A stretch of 64,000 nucleotides of DNA from JAGPUQ01 sp036677085 (GCA_036677085.1 JAKFFI010000058.1:1-64000), one strand, 5' to 3'. Shown: positions 7,638-16,928, counted from the first letter of the stretch. The notes: generated from the letters alone by a model not told the origin. Made by a program: numbers and translations.

Positions 7638-8243
7638 TCAGCCGCGCCCCATCGTGTAGAACTCATCGTTCGGACGCATGCCGATCAGATTCGCGAGCCG
7701 GTTGGACAGGCAGAAAAAGGCGCTGATGGCGCCTATGTCCCAGATGTCCTCATCCGCAAAGCCGTGTTCCCGCAGGCGGGCGTAATCGCCCTCGTCCACG
7801 GCCGCCGACTGTTCACTCACCTTGACCGCGAAATCCAGCATGGCGCGCTGCCGCGCCGTGATGTCGGCCTTGCGGTAGTTGATCGCGAGCTGATCCGCCA
7901 ACAGCGGATGCTTCGCGACGATACGCAGAATCGCGCCGTGGGCGATCACGCAGTAATGGCATTCGTTGCCGCCGCTCACCGTCACCACGATCATTTCCTT
8001 CTCGGCCTTGGTGAGGCTGCTTGCGTGGGTCATCACGGCATCGTGGAGGGCGAAAAACGCACGCCACTCCGCCGGGCGGTGCGCCAGCGCCAGAAACACA
8101 TTGGGGACAAACCCGGTTTTTTCCTGAATCGCGAAGATCTGGGCGCGGATATCTTCCGGCAACCCCGCGATATCGGGGACGGGAAAGCGGCTGATCGGTG
8201 GCTTGGGCATAGGGAAGTCTCGATAACTTGTGATCTGCATCAT
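7638..8243 (-). CDS. Peroxidase-related (AhpD/CMD-like) enzyme
   Basis: 201 residues. The ECHYCVIAHG motif near residue 96 carries the CxxC of the alkylhydroperoxidase AhpD-like core, with the catalytic histidine of the Cxx CxxxH type. The overall pattern ISRFPVPDIAGLPEDIR at the start is that of the uncharacterised peroxidase-related subfamily (TIGR01926). It probably reduces peroxides through the cysteine pair. Start uncertain: the first ATG at 8241-8243 has GGAG just upstream, while the ATG at 8208-8210 (MPKPPISRF) fits the family length better. It converges with the YbgA-like gene. Confidence 0.85.
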   Translation of the reverse strand: MMQITSYRDFPMPKPPISRFPVPDIAGLPEDIRAQIFAIQEKTGFVPNVFLALAHRPAEWRAFFALHDAVMTHASSLTKAEKEMIVVTVSGGNECHYCVIAHGAILRIVAKHPLLADQLAINYRKADITARQRAMLDFAVKVSEQSAAVDEGDYARLREHGFADEDIWDIGAISAFFCLSNRLANLIGMRPNDEFYTMGRG

Positions 8244-8338
8244 GCTCCGTTCGGCGTCAACGCTACCACATTGGCTACACAGGACAGGTGATAAATATTA
8301 CAATTAGAAGACAAGCAATGAGTTGGAGGAGTAATCAA

Positions 8339-8983
8339 ATGAAAAACATTAGAAATTCTTTGCGTGCTGCGCTGGGTCTGGCTGTGGTTCCGATGGTATT
8401 GGCCGGGGGCATTGCCAATGCAGCCGACAAGCTCGGCTACAGCTACCTGGAAGCCGAGTATGTGTTTGGCGATGAACTGGACGCGGATATGGGTGGTGAC
8501 GACAAGTTCGATGTCGATGGCACGCGCTTCAAGGGGTCCGCGGCATTGACCAACAACGTCTTCGCCTGGGGCTCGAGCACTTCCCTGGATGTTGACCTTC
8601 CGCACGGCTGGGACGACGGCAGCTTCGACAGCCAGTCCATCGGTATCGGTGGTAATTTCACACTGGTGCCCGGCGCGCGTCAGCTGGACGCTTGGGGCGG
8701 CGTCTCCTATGAACGCGCGGAAATTTTTGGTTCCAACGACGACGGCTACGGCCTGAATGCCGGCCTGCGCTGGGCCGCGCTGGAAGTGCTGGAACTCAAC
8801 GCCTCGACCAGTCTCCGTGAGTACGACGACGAAGCCTGGGTCTACGGTGTGGGCGCAGTCTACAGTGCCACGCCCCAACTCGGTCTGGTCGCCAACTGGG
8901 AGCGCTGGGAATTCGACGGTGATTCGGGCATCGACCCGGAAATGGATCTCTTCAGCGTCGGCGCACGCTGGACTTTCCGCTGA
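8339..8983 (+). CDS. Small outer-membrane beta-barrel protein
   Basis: 214 residues starting at ATG 8339 with GGAGGA (8325-8330). A signal peptide (MKNIRNSLRAALGLAVVPMV...) ends in IANA-AD. The mature chain is acidic and has alternating hydrophobic/polar strands of 8-10 residues, ending in WTFR with a terminal aromatic two residues from the end, as needed for Bam recognition. This fits an eight-stranded barrel of the generic OmpA-like/Ax21-like kind. It could be a small porin or adhesion protein. The 5' leader is AT-rich, unlike its surroundings. Confidence 0.72.
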   Translation: MKNIRNSLRAALGLAVVPMVLAGGIANAADKLGYSYLEAEYVFGDELDADMGGDDKFDVDGTRFKGSAALTNNVFAWGSSTSLDVDLPHGWDDGSFDSQSIGIGGNFTLVPGARQLDAWGGVSYERAEIFGSNDDGYGLNAGLRWAALEVLELNASTSLREYDDEAWVYGVGAVYSATPQLGLVANWERWEFDGDSGIDPEMDLFSVGARWTFR

Positions 8984-9058
8984 AGTGACTGGCTGAGGGG
9001 CTACCCCGGTCCATGCCGGACTAGGGATGGCCTGCTTCGCGATGCCATGATCGACGCG

Positions 9059-9087
9059 AGCCCGCAGTGCAACCTGCGGGCTTTTTT
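9059..9087 (+). terminator. Intrinsic terminator of the outer-membrane protein gene
   Basis: Nine-bp perfect stem AGCCCGCAG/CTGCGGGCT with a 6-base loop and a run of six T. Confidence 0.9.
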
Positions 9088-9147
9088 GTGCCTCCCTTTT
9101 CGCGCCTCCATAGCTTTGGGCGCGTCAAGACTTTGGCGCCCGGAAGG

Positions 9148-9933
9148 TCAGAACAGCCGCCCGCGCGCGGACAGGCCGCCGTCGATGGTGATCATGGTGC
9201 CAGTGATATAGGCCGCGCGATCCGAGGCCAGAAAAGCCGTCAGGTCCGCGACTTCGCCGGGCTCGGCGGGGCGGCCGAACGGCATGTCCGCGGTCAGTTC
9301 GCGCCAGCGTTCGGCCGGCAAACCCCTGGCGACGGCGTTCGTCTCCATCAGCCGCACCAGGCGGCTGGTGGCGGTCAGCCCCGGATTGATGCCCAGTACC
9401 CGCACATTGTCTTGCGGGCTGGCGCTGCCCAGCGCGCGCGTGAACGCGGCCAGGCTGGCATTGCCCGCCGTGCCGGCGATGTAGTTGGCTTCCGTGACTT
9501 CGCCGCCGGCGATGCCGACGACATTGATGATGACGCCGCGCCGGCGCCCTGCCATGCCGGGATACAGCGCCCGGCACAGATTGATATAGCCGAAAACCTT
9601 CAGATCCCAGGCGCTGCGCCAGGCATCTTCGCTCACGATGCCGAGTGCGCCAGCAGGAATCGCCCCGGCATTGTTGATCAGAATTTCGACCTCGCCGCAG
9701 GCGCCGGCAAGGGTCGCCACGCTGGCGCTGTCGGCCAGGTCCAGGGCATGAATCCGAACCGGGACGGGATACTTGGCCGTGAGTTCGGCGCATGCGGCTT
9801 CGAGATCAGCCACCGTGCGCGCCACCAGTTGCAGCGGACAGCCCTCGGCGGCGAGACGTTCGGCAATGGCGCGACCGATGCCGCGCGAAGCGCCGGTGAT
9901 CAGGGCCGTGCGGCCCGAAAGCTTGAGATCCAT
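9148..9933 (-). CDS. Short-chain dehydrogenase/reductase with altered catalytic lysine
   Basis: 261 residues. Cofactor motif TGASRGIG (near 14-21) and NNAGA (near 87) are intact. The active-site region reads NYIAGTAGNA near residue 152: the tyrosine is there, but the residue four positions on is threonine where the classical YxxxK has lysine, and the usual serine of the SSV/S block is replaced (VVGIAGG). The C-terminal ITGTMITIDGG is normal. Either a different substrate class or reduced activity is implied. AGAGGTG precedes the ATG at good spacing. Single gene, convergent with the outer-membrane protein gene. Confidence 0.82.
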   Translation of the reverse strand: MDLKLSGRTALITGASRGIGRAIAERLAAEGCPLQLVARTVADLEAACAELTAKYPVPVRIHALDLADSASVATLAGACGEVEILINNAGAIPAGALGIVSEDAWRSAWDLKVFGYINLCRALYPGMAGRRRGVIINVVGIAGGEVTEANYIAGTAGNASLAAFTRALGSASPQDNVRVLGINPGLTATSRLVRLMETNAVARGLPAERWRELTADMPFGRPAEPGEVADLTAFLASDRAAYITGTMITIDGGLSARGRLF

Positions 9934-10007
9934 GGATGTTCACCTCTGCGCCCGATTGTCGGCGTGCGCGGAGGTGATGGCAATGGCAGGCGCGGCGAGA
10001 CGCCCGG

Positions 10008-10289
10008 TCAGCTGTAGGTGCAGAAATAGGCGGTCGCCGCCGCCACCTTGACCTTGAAAGTCTGTTGCGCCGCCACCTCGAACACCTCGCCGGTATTGTA
10101 GGTCTGCCATTCATCGCTGCCGGGCAGCTGGATGCGCATGGCGCCGCTGATGATCGTCATGGTCTCGTGCTGGCTGGTGCTGAAGTCGTAATCGCCGGCT
10201 TCCATCACGCCCACCGTCGCCGGCAGCGCCCGCGTCTGAAACCCGATGGATTTGACCTTGCCGGCGAAGTATTCGTTGACCTGTAACAT
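10008..10289 (-). CDS. ppnP: Pyrimidine/purine nucleoside phosphorylase (DUF1255)
   Basis: 93 residues, the family length. PpnP (YaiE) is a small cupin that splits nucleosides with phosphate into base and ribose 1-phosphate. MLQVNEYFAGKVKSIGF at the start and QHETMTIISGAM in the middle are diagnostic. AGGAG lies 5 bases before the ATG. Cytoplasmic salvage enzyme, apparently a single-gene unit. Confidence 0.93.
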   Translation of the reverse strand: MLQVNEYFAGKVKSIGFQTRALPATVGVMEAGDYDFSTSQHETMTIISGAMRIQLPGSDEWQTYNTGEVFEVAAQQTFKVKVAAATAYFCTYS

Positions 10290-10347
10290 GAACCGCTCCT
10301 GTGTTGACTACCGCGTCCGCTTCGCCCTGTAGCGTGTCTTTAATAGC

Positions 10348-10830
10348 TCAGTGCTGATGTCCGCCGGCGCCATGAACATGGCCGTGGGCGAGTTCCTCGG
10401 CGGTCGCATCCCGCACCGAGAGCACTTCGATATCGAATACCAGACCCTTGCCGGCGAGCGGGTGGTTCAGGTCGACATCGACATTGAATTTACCCACCTT
10501 GACGAGAACTGCACGACGCATGCCACCCTCGCCACGGATTCCCACCACCATGCCCGGCGTCAGTTTGCCGGGCGCGTTCAGCTGCTTGATGGGGACCCGC
10601 TTGATGGATCCTTCGCGGCGCGGCCCGTAGGCCTGGTCCGGAGTGAGGGTAACCCTGAAGCTGTCGCCCGCGACCCGGCCCGCCAGCGCCGACTCCAACG
10701 CCGGCAGCAGGTTGCGATGGCCGTGCAAATAGGCCTGACCCGGGCCCTTGCGGCTGGTCTCGACCTGAACACCACTGTCGTCGCTCAGGGTGTAGTGAAA
10801 GATAACCGCCTTGTTGTGCTCGATCTGCAT
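10348..10830 (-). CDS. slyD: SlyD-type FKBP peptidyl-prolyl isomerase
   Basis: 160 residues. The FKBP core is split by an insert-in-flap domain: VIFHYTLSDDSGVQVETS near residue 10, AYGPR near 68, and NHPLAGKGLVFDIEV near 123. The C-terminal tail HGHVHGAGGHQH is histidine-rich, as in SlyD, where it binds nickel. It should catalyse prolyl isomerisation and act as a metallochaperone. No close operon partner. Confidence 0.88.
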   Translation of the reverse strand: MQIEHNKAVIFHYTLSDDSGVQVETSRKGPGQAYLHGHRNLLPALESALAGRVAGDSFRVTLTPDQAYGPRREGSIKRVPIKQLNAPGKLTPGMVVGIRGEGGMRRAVLVKVGKFNVDVDLNHPLAGKGLVFDIEVLSVRDATAEELAHGHVHGAGGHQH

Positions 10831-10985
10831 GCTGACTACGCCATGGCGCCCGGATGGCCGGCACCGGACCGGGCGCGCATTTTAGTACAGGTGCAAGTAT
10901 CGGAGGAATGATCTTTCACTGCATGGCAACACGACTCTCGACTTCCGGGTCCCGGCGATGACCGACGCCGCTCCGGCGTCACCGG

Positions 10986-11423
10986 CTAGACCTCCAGCAG
11001 CAAAGTCACCGGACCATCGTTGACGAGCTCGACCTGCATCTCGGCGCCGAACACGCCACAGGCGACCGGCGCGTGGCGTACCCGCGCCTGCGCAATGAAA
11101 TGATCGTAGAGCCGCTCGGCCTGCTCCGGCGGAGCGGCGGGCGTGAAACTAGGCCGCAGGCCCTTGCGGGTGTCGGCCATCAGGGTGAACTGAGAGACGA
11201 TCAGCAGACCACCGCCGCTATCGGCAAGGCTGAGATTCATGCGCCCCTGCCCATCGGGAAACAGCCGGTAGCGCAGTACCCGATCCAGCAGGGTATCGGC
11301 ACTGGCGACGGTATCCGTGTGGGCAATGCCGAGCAATAACAGCACGCCCTGCTGGATGGCGCCCACTTGGACGCCGTCGACGGCAACGGCGGCGCGACGC
11401 ACCCGCTGCAGCAGACCGCGCAC
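10986..11423 (-). CDS. dtd: D-aminoacyl-tRNA deacylase
   Basis: 145 residues, usual length. Dtd hydrolyses D-amino acids (and glycine) mischarged onto tRNA. The SQFTL motif (near residue 78) and the Gly-cisPro motif GPVT (near 138) that make up the active site are present. It begins one base after the stop of pip, so the two form an operon. Confidence 0.95.
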   Translation of the reverse strand: MRGLLQRVRRAAVAVDGVQVGAIQQGVLLLLGIAHTDTVASADTLLDRVLRYRLFPDGQGRMNLSLADSGGGLLIVSQFTLMADTRKGLRPSFTPAAPPEQAERLYDHFIAQARVRHAPVACGVFGAEMQVELVNDGPVTLLLEV

Positions 11424-11424
11424 G

Positions 11425-12384
11425 CTAGAATTTTCCGGCGAGCTCGCCCGCGAAGCGGTCGGTGGCGCGAATCAACGCATCGAGGGTGCCGGGCTCGCTG
11501 GAAGCGTGTCCGGCATCGCGGATGATATCCAGCTCCGCATGGAGTAGGGCTTGCTGAAGTGTGAACGCCTGATCCACCGGACAGACCATATCGTAGCGGC
11601 CATGCACGATCACGGTGGGAATGTTCGCCAGACGGTGCGCGTCGCGGCAAATCTGGTTTTCGGCGATGAAGGCATCGTTGACGAAGTAGTGCGCCTCGAT
11701 GCGCGCCATGGCGAGCGCGACCTGGGGACTGCCAAAGCGCGCCACCACATGGCCATTGGGTTCATGAGTGGCACAGCGCGCCTCCCAGGAAGCCCAGGCC
11801 TTGGCGGCGGCCATGCGGGTGATGTCGTTATCCCCGGTGAGGCGTCGATGGTAGGCGTGCAGCAGATCCTGGTGTTCTTCCGGGGGAATCTGGCCGATGA
11901 AATCCTGCCAGTAATCGGGAAAGATGCAGCTCGCGCCGTATCGATAAAACCAGTCGATGTCGGTCTTGCGACACAGGAAAATACCACGCAGCACTAGACC
12001 CAGGACCCGCTCCGGATGGGCTTGGGCATAGAGAAGGCTGAGGGTCGAACCCCAGGAACCGCCGAACAGCAGCCAGCGTTCGACGCCGAGCTTTTCGCGC
12101 AGCGTCTCCATGTCCGCCAGCAAATGCACGGTGGTGTTGTCGTTGAGATCGGCATGGGGCCGCGAACGGCCGGCACCGCGCTGATCGAACAGAATGATGC
12201 GGTACTTTTCCGGATCGAAAAAACGCCGATCCTGTTCGCTGCATCCAGCGCCCGGTCCACCGTGGACGAACAGCACCGGAATACCCTCGGGGATCCCGCA
12301 TTCCTCAACATAGAGCGCGTGCCCGCCGGCAACATCGACACGATGACTGGCGTAGGGACGAATGGCCGGATAAAACTGCCGCAT
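11425..12384 (-). CDS. pip: Proline iminopeptidase
   Basis: 319 residues, an alpha/beta hydrolase of peptidase family S33 that releases N-terminal proline. HGGPGAGC (near 41) forms the oxyanion hole, GGSWGSTL (near 108) holds the nucleophilic serine, and the acid and base are in HGRYDMVCP and DAGHASSEP near the end. First gene of a pip-dtd unit. Confidence 0.94.
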   Translation of the reverse strand: MRQFYPAIRPYASHRVDVAGGHALYVEECGIPEGIPVLFVHGGPGAGCSEQDRRFFDPEKYRIILFDQRGAGRSRPHADLNDNTTVHLLADMETLREKLGVERWLLFGGSWGSTLSLLYAQAHPERVLGLVLRGIFLCRKTDIDWFYRYGASCIFPDYWQDFIGQIPPEEHQDLLHAYHRRLTGDNDITRMAAAKAWASWEARCATHEPNGHVVARFGSPQVALAMARIEAHYFVNDAFIAENQICRDAHRLANIPTVIVHGRYDMVCPVDQAFTLQQALLHAELDIIRDAGHASSEPGTLDALIRATDRFAGELAGKF

Positions 12385-12626
12385 GCGCGAGAACAGGTTC
12401 TTGCTCGGGGAGCGGCTAACCTAAGGGAAGCCCCCACGAAAGGCAACCGGAATCTCCCCCCGCCCCGCCCCGCGAGCACGGTCGACCACCCGCACCCGCG
12501 CTGCATCAGCCTGCCTTGCCGCAGTGCCCGCGCAGGGTCATCACCCGGCTCAAGGTAGATATCGACGATCTTGAACGCAACCGGCAGAAGATCGCGGCGG
12601 CGCTTGAATCATTGCCGAGGGGCGGG

Positions 12627-13202
12627 TCAGTGCGGGCCGGGATACCGCCCGGCGCGGGTGAGCGCGTAATCCTGCCCCAGGCTGTAAAGCCCAAGACCAA
12701 TGAACGCCAGCAGAAAGCGGCCTTCCATCACCGCGCCGTAGTGCCCGCCGGGGAACGGCGAGATGTCCGCAACAAAAATCAACGCGAGCAGTCCGACCAT
12801 CAGCGCCCACAGCACCGCGCCCCAAAAATAGCCCAGCAGGTAGAGCAGTCCGGGCGTGAAGGCAAGGCACCAGTACAGACCGGTCTGTGCGACACCTCCG
12901 TGCAGGACGAGCACGAAGAACAATCCCAAGATTGGCACGACAAAATACCACTTGGCGCCCGTGTGATACCCGACCACCTGGGCCACCACCAGACCCGCGA
13001 AGGAGACGGCGGAGCAAGTGAAGAGCACCCCGGCCAGCAGCAGGTCCGCGTGGAAGAAGTCCAGCAGGCCCATCACCAGACTGAAGATCCCGAACAGCGC
13101 CAATCCCCAGGTAACCACGCCCGTTGAGCGCCACAGCCCCAGTTGCGCATCAAAATAAAAGTCGCGCCGGTTGTTGCCGCTTGCTTCATCCATGATGGCC
13201 AT
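12627..13202 (-). CDS. Six- to seven-span membrane protein, stand-alone sensor-like domain
   Basis: 191 residues with a short polar N-terminus followed by about six or seven hydrophobic segments and a short tail. The central LHGGVAQTGLYWCLAFTP and YLLGYFWGAVLW stretches look like the membrane domain that precedes GGDEF or histidine-kinase modules in many signalling proteins, but here there is no output domain: the frame stops after RAGRYPGPH. It could be a free-standing sensor or a remnant of a longer gene. The next 240 bases downstream hold no GGDEF-like sequence in any frame that I can see. Confidence 0.6.
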   Translation of the reverse strand: MAIMDEASGNNRRDFYFDAQLGLWRSTGVVTWGLALFGIFSLVMGLLDFFHADLLLAGVLFTCSAVSFAGLVVAQVVGYHTGAKWYFVVPILGLFFVLVLHGGVAQTGLYWCLAFTPGLLYLLGYFWGAVLWALMVGLLALIFVADISPFPGGHYGAVMEGRFLLAFIGLGLYSLGQDYALTRAGRYPGPH

Positions 13203-13299
13203 CCGGGACTTGGTTCACAAAACCATATGCCTCGACCGGCGAGTCGGCAACTTTACCCGACCAGAGGCACTCACTCGCCGACCGGCGGTAACCCGATGA

Positions 13300-15117
13300 T
13301 CAGGAGGCGGCTTTGCCGCGCTTGCGGTCCTGCTCCCGCAACAGTTTCTTGCGCAGGCGGATGTGGTGCGGCGTCACCTCGACCAGCTCGTCCTCGGCGA
13401 TGAATTCCAGTGCCTGCTCCAGCGTAAACCGGATCGGCGGCGTCAGGACCAGGGCCTCATCGGTGCCGGCGGCGCGGATATTGGTGAGCTGCTTGCCTTT
13501 GGTGGGGTTCACGGGCAAATCATTGCCGCGCGAATGAATGCCGATCAACTGGCCTTCGTACACATCCTCGCCGTGTCCCAAAAACAGACGCCCGCGCTCT
13601 TGCAGATTGTACAGGGCATACGCGAGCGTCTTGCCGCGAATCATGGAAACCAGCACCCCGTTCTGGCGCACTCCTGCCACGCCGGGCTTGATCCGGTCAT
13701 AGCGGTCGAAGGTGCTGGTGAGGATGCCGCTGCCCGAGGTCAGGGTGAGAAACTCGTTGCGAAAGCCGATCATGCCCCGCGACGGCACCCGGTACTCCAA
13801 CCGCACGCGGCCACGGCCGTCGAGGACCATGTCGAGCAGATCGCCCTTGCGGCGCCCCATTTCCTCCATCACGGCGCCCTGGTGGGTCTCCTCGACATCG
13901 GCGACCACAATCTCGAAAGGCTCAAGAATTTCGCCGTCGACTTCCTTCTGGATCACTTCCGGTCGGGAAACGCCGAGCTCGTAGCCTTCGCGGCGCATGG
14001 TCTCGATCAGCACCGCAAGGTGCAGCTCGCCGCGTCCCGACACCCGAAAGCGATCCGGGGTATCACCGGGCTCGACGCGCAAGGCGACGTTGTGGATCAG
14101 TTCCTGTTCCAGGCGTTCGCCGATGTTGCGCGAGGTGACGTACTTGCCATCCAGGCCGGCGAACGGAGAATCGTTGACCTGAAACGTCATGCTGACGGTG
14201 GGTTCATCGACCGCCAGGGGCTTCAGCGGTTCCACGCAGGCCGGATCGCACAGGGTGTCGGAAATCCCGAGCCCCTCGATTCCGGTGATGCAGACGATGT
14301 CGCCGGCGGTGGCGCGATCGGTGTCCACCCGCGCCAACCCCAGATACCCCTTTACCTCGAGGATGCGGGCGCGCCGCTGGCCACCTTCCGCCGCCGCGAC
14401 GATCACGGACTGTCCCGGCACCAGCACGCCGCGGGCGATGCGCCCGATGCCGATGACCCCGACGTAACTGTCGTAGTCGAGCGCGGAGATCTGCATCTGG
14501 AACGGCCCGGCCTCATCCACGACGGGGGCGGGCACACGCTCCGTGATCATTTCGAACAGGGGCGTCATGTCGGGCGCCATGTGGTTGTAGTCCAGGCCGG
14601 CGACCCCGGTGAGGGCGGAGGTATAAATCACCGGAAAATCGAGCTGCTCTTCGGTAGCGCCGAGACGGTGAAACAAATCGAACACCTGGTCCACCACCCA
14701 GTCCGGACGCGCGCCCGGGCGGTCGATCTTGTTCACTACCAGGATGGGCTTGAGGCCGCTGGCGAACGCCTTGGCGGTCACAAACCGGGTCTGCGGCATG
14801 GGGCCATCGACGGCATCCACCAACAGCAGTACCGAGTCGACCATCGACAGCACCCGCTCCACCTCGCCGCCGAAATCGGCGTGGCCCGGGGTATCGACAA
14901 TGTTGATGCGGTAATCGCGCCACTGGATGGCGGTATTCTTGGCGAGGATGGTGATGCCCCGCTCGCGCTCCTGGTCGTTGGAGTCCATCAGGCGCTCGGC
15001 GCCCTGACTCTTGCGATCCAGGGTCCCGGACTGCTGCAGCAGCCGATCGACCAGCGTGGTCTTGCCATGGTCGACATGGGCGACGATGGCAATGTTGCGC
15101 AGCTTGCTGACCGACAT
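13300..15117 (-). CDS. typA: Ribosome-associated translational GTPase TypA/BipA
   Basis: 605 residues, full length. P-loop AHVDHGKTT at 13-21, switch region RERGIT near 51, DTPGHADFGGEVERV near 76 and NKIDRPGA near 128, followed by the EF-G-like domains and the BipA-specific C-terminus with SRGMIGFR near 435. It binds 70S ribosomes and affects assembly and stress responses. It lies 73 bases downstream of thiI in the same direction. Confidence 0.97.
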   Translation of the reverse strand: MSVSKLRNIAIVAHVDHGKTTLVDRLLQQSGTLDRKSQGAERLMDSNDQERERGITILAKNTAIQWRDYRINIVDTPGHADFGGEVERVLSMVDSVLLLVDAVDGPMPQTRFVTAKAFASGLKPILVVNKIDRPGARPDWVVDQVFDLFHRLGATEEQLDFPVIYTSALTGVAGLDYNHMAPDMTPLFEMITERVPAPVVDEAGPFQMQISALDYDSYVGVIGIGRIARGVLVPGQSVIVAAAEGGQRRARILEVKGYLGLARVDTDRATAGDIVCITGIEGLGISDTLCDPACVEPLKPLAVDEPTVSMTFQVNDSPFAGLDGKYVTSRNIGERLEQELIHNVALRVEPGDTPDRFRVSGRGELHLAVLIETMRREGYELGVSRPEVIQKEVDGEILEPFEIVVADVEETHQGAVMEEMGRRKGDLLDMVLDGRGRVRLEYRVPSRGMIGFRNEFLTLTSGSGILTSTFDRYDRIKPGVAGVRQNGVLVSMIRGKTLAYALYNLQERGRLFLGHGEDVYEGQLIGIHSRGNDLPVNPTKGKQLTNIRAAGTDEALVLTPPIRFTLEQALEFIAEDELVEVTPHHIRLRKKLLREQDRKRGKAAS

Positions 15118-15190
15118 GGGGGTATACCGGGAAAAGGGGCGCGCATTATACGCGTATGCGCCTTACCGGAGAATGACCGCGAGGGACGCC

Positions 15191-16642
15191 TCAGGGCCGG
15201 TAGACGGCGACGCGGCTAAAGCCGCGCTCGACCAGCAGCTCGGCGTGCAGACGGCTCATCACTCCCTTGTCGCAATACAGCAGATAAGGTGTCTCCGGCG
15301 ACACCTGGGCAAAGAACTGCTGCACCCGGTAAAAGGGCACCACTTCGACCGCAGCACTGCCCGCACGCAACGGGCGGTCGGCGCTCTGATCCGGATGACG
15401 GACATCCAGAATGGTGACGCCCGGCTGCGGCGCCTGAAAGGTTTCCACCGCTATGTGGCCGACCGCGCCCTCCATCACCGACTCGATGTCTTCCTCCGTA
15501 CGCGCCGCGATGGCCCGCTCCAGGATGTCGAAGTCGAACCGGGTCTCGGCCTGCTCCACGCGGTCGCGGCGGGCATGGGTGGTCGGCTTCACCGAGATCA
15601 CCCCGCAGTACTCCGGCATGCTGGCCGCGAACGGCTCCGTGCCGATGGCGCGGGCAATCCCGATGATGTCCTGCTTGTCCATGGCAAGCAGCGGTCGCAG
15701 CACCAGCATGTCGGTGACCGCGTCGATCACCGCCAGATTGGGCAGGGTCTGGCTGGACACCTGCGCAATGCTTTCACCGGTGACCAGGGCATCGACCCCC
15801 CAGGCACGGGCAACTGCCGTGGCCGCGCGCAACATCATGCGCTTGAGCACCACCCCCATTTGCGAGTCGTCCACCTGCGCCAGTATCTCGGCCACCACGC
15901 CCTCAAAGGGTACGCTGATGAACTTGACGCTGTGGCTCGCGCTGTATTTTTCCCAGAGGAAGTGCGCGACCTCCTTGACGCCGAGCGCGTGGGCGCGACC
16001 GCCCAGATTGAAAAAGCAGAAGTGCGTACGCAGACCTCGTCGCAGCAGCATGTAGCTGGCGACCGTGGAATCGAACCCCCCGGACATGAGCGCCAGCACC
16101 GGCGGCTGCTCGCCCAGGGGAAACCCGCCGATCCCGGCCCGCCGCGATTCGATGACATAGAGCTGATCCGCAACGATTTCGAGGCGGACGGTGATCTCGG
16201 GATGATCCAGCGACACCGACGCGCCTTCCGCGCGCGCCAGGAGTCTGCCGCCCACTTCCCGTTCGACCTGGGGCGACGTGAACGCATGGCGCCCGGTGCG
16301 CTTGACACGCACCACGAACCGTCGCCCCGTCAGGGCTGCACCATGACAGCGCCAGGCGTGCTCTGCCATGTCGTCGAAATCGCCGAGCGGGTACATCTCA
16401 ACCTTGGCAAAGCTGGAGATCCCCGGCGTTCGCGCCAGCAGGTCGGCGATCCGGTGAACGTCGGCCGCCGCCACACCGGCGCCGCTGAGCTCCAGCCGGT
16501 CCCAGTCGCCCGCAAGGGTCACTCCAGCGGTAATGGGCGCGATCAGTGTGCGCAGATTACGGCGCAGCTGCCGGATCAGGCGCCGACGCACCGGCGCGCT
16601 CTTGATGATGATCTCAGGGGACACTTTGACGACAAAACGCAT
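15191..16642 (-). CDS. thiI: tRNA 4-thiouridine synthase / thiamine sulfur transfer protein
   Basis: 483 residues from the ATG at 16640-16642; a longer open frame upstream is the shadow of the glnA control region. Order: NFLD/THUMP RNA-binding part (1-165), PP-loop SGGFDST at 187-193 that adenylates tRNA U8, and a C-terminal rhodanese domain with the sulfur-carrying Cys457 in LLYCDKG. Because this domain is present the protein should serve both s4U formation and thiazole synthesis, as in E. coli. Divergent from glnA. Confidence 0.95.
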   Translation of the reverse strand: MRFVVKVSPEIIIKSAPVRRRLIRQLRRNLRTLIAPITAGVTLAGDWDRLELSGAGVAAADVHRIADLLARTPGISSFAKVEMYPLGDFDDMAEHAWRCHGAALTGRRFVVRVKRTGRHAFTSPQVEREVGGRLLARAEGASVSLDHPEITVRLEIVADQLYVIESRRAGIGGFPLGEQPPVLALMSGGFDSTVASYMLLRRGLRTHFCFFNLGGRAHALGVKEVAHFLWEKYSASHSVKFISVPFEGVVAEILAQVDDSQMGVVLKRMMLRAATAVARAWGVDALVTGESIAQVSSQTLPNLAVIDAVTDMLVLRPLLAMDKQDIIGIARAIGTEPFAASMPEYCGVISVKPTTHARRDRVEQAETRFDFDILERAIAARTEEDIESVMEGAVGHIAVETFQAPQPGVTILDVRHPDQSADRPLRAGSAAVEVVPFYRVQQFFAQVSPETPYLLYCDKGVMSRLHAELLVERGFSRVAVYRP

Positions 16643-16773
16643 CGCGGAACGGACAGCGGCAGCGGAGAAGGCGGCCAGTATAGGGGTTGCGCCGTGGGTT
16701 CCGAGGGGAATCGACCACCGGCACGCCCGGCGCACCGCCATTCGCACCATCACAGGGCGAAAAGCTCGCCACG

Positions 16774-16790
16774 AGCACCTCATCGGTGCG
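16774..16790 (+). promoter_or_regulatory. NtrC-binding site (enhancer) upstream of glnA
   Basis: GCACC-TCATC-GGTGC (16775-16789) is a perfect dyad matching the known NtrC consensus TGCACC-N5-GGTGCA in its core. Its centre is about 150 bases upstream of the sigma-54 -24/-12 element, a normal enhancer distance. Confidence 0.75.
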
Positions 16791-16928
16791 TCGTGTGCCA
16801 CCCCGGGCAGATTCCTCGCGGGTATCTTCAGTGCCATAACTGCTATAGTTGGCGCCTGCAACGACCGGCGGACAACCGTCCCGATGCCGCTGGAGCGCCT
16901 GCCGGGGACACCCGGCACCGGTGATTCA

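Noticed and set aside
12516..13127. 203-codon plus-strand frame rich in Gln/Glu/His
   Set aside because: It is the mirror of the hydrophobic membrane protein on the other strand; only its first 40 codons lie outside and show no known motif.
13363..15219. 618-codon open frame on the plus strand
   Set aside because: It is antisense to typA, whose motifs are complete; its composition (His/Asp/Gly-rich) is typical of a shadow frame in GC-rich DNA.
15011..16924. 637-codon open frame on the plus strand
   Set aside because: It lies opposite thiI and the glnA control region; no recognisable domain.
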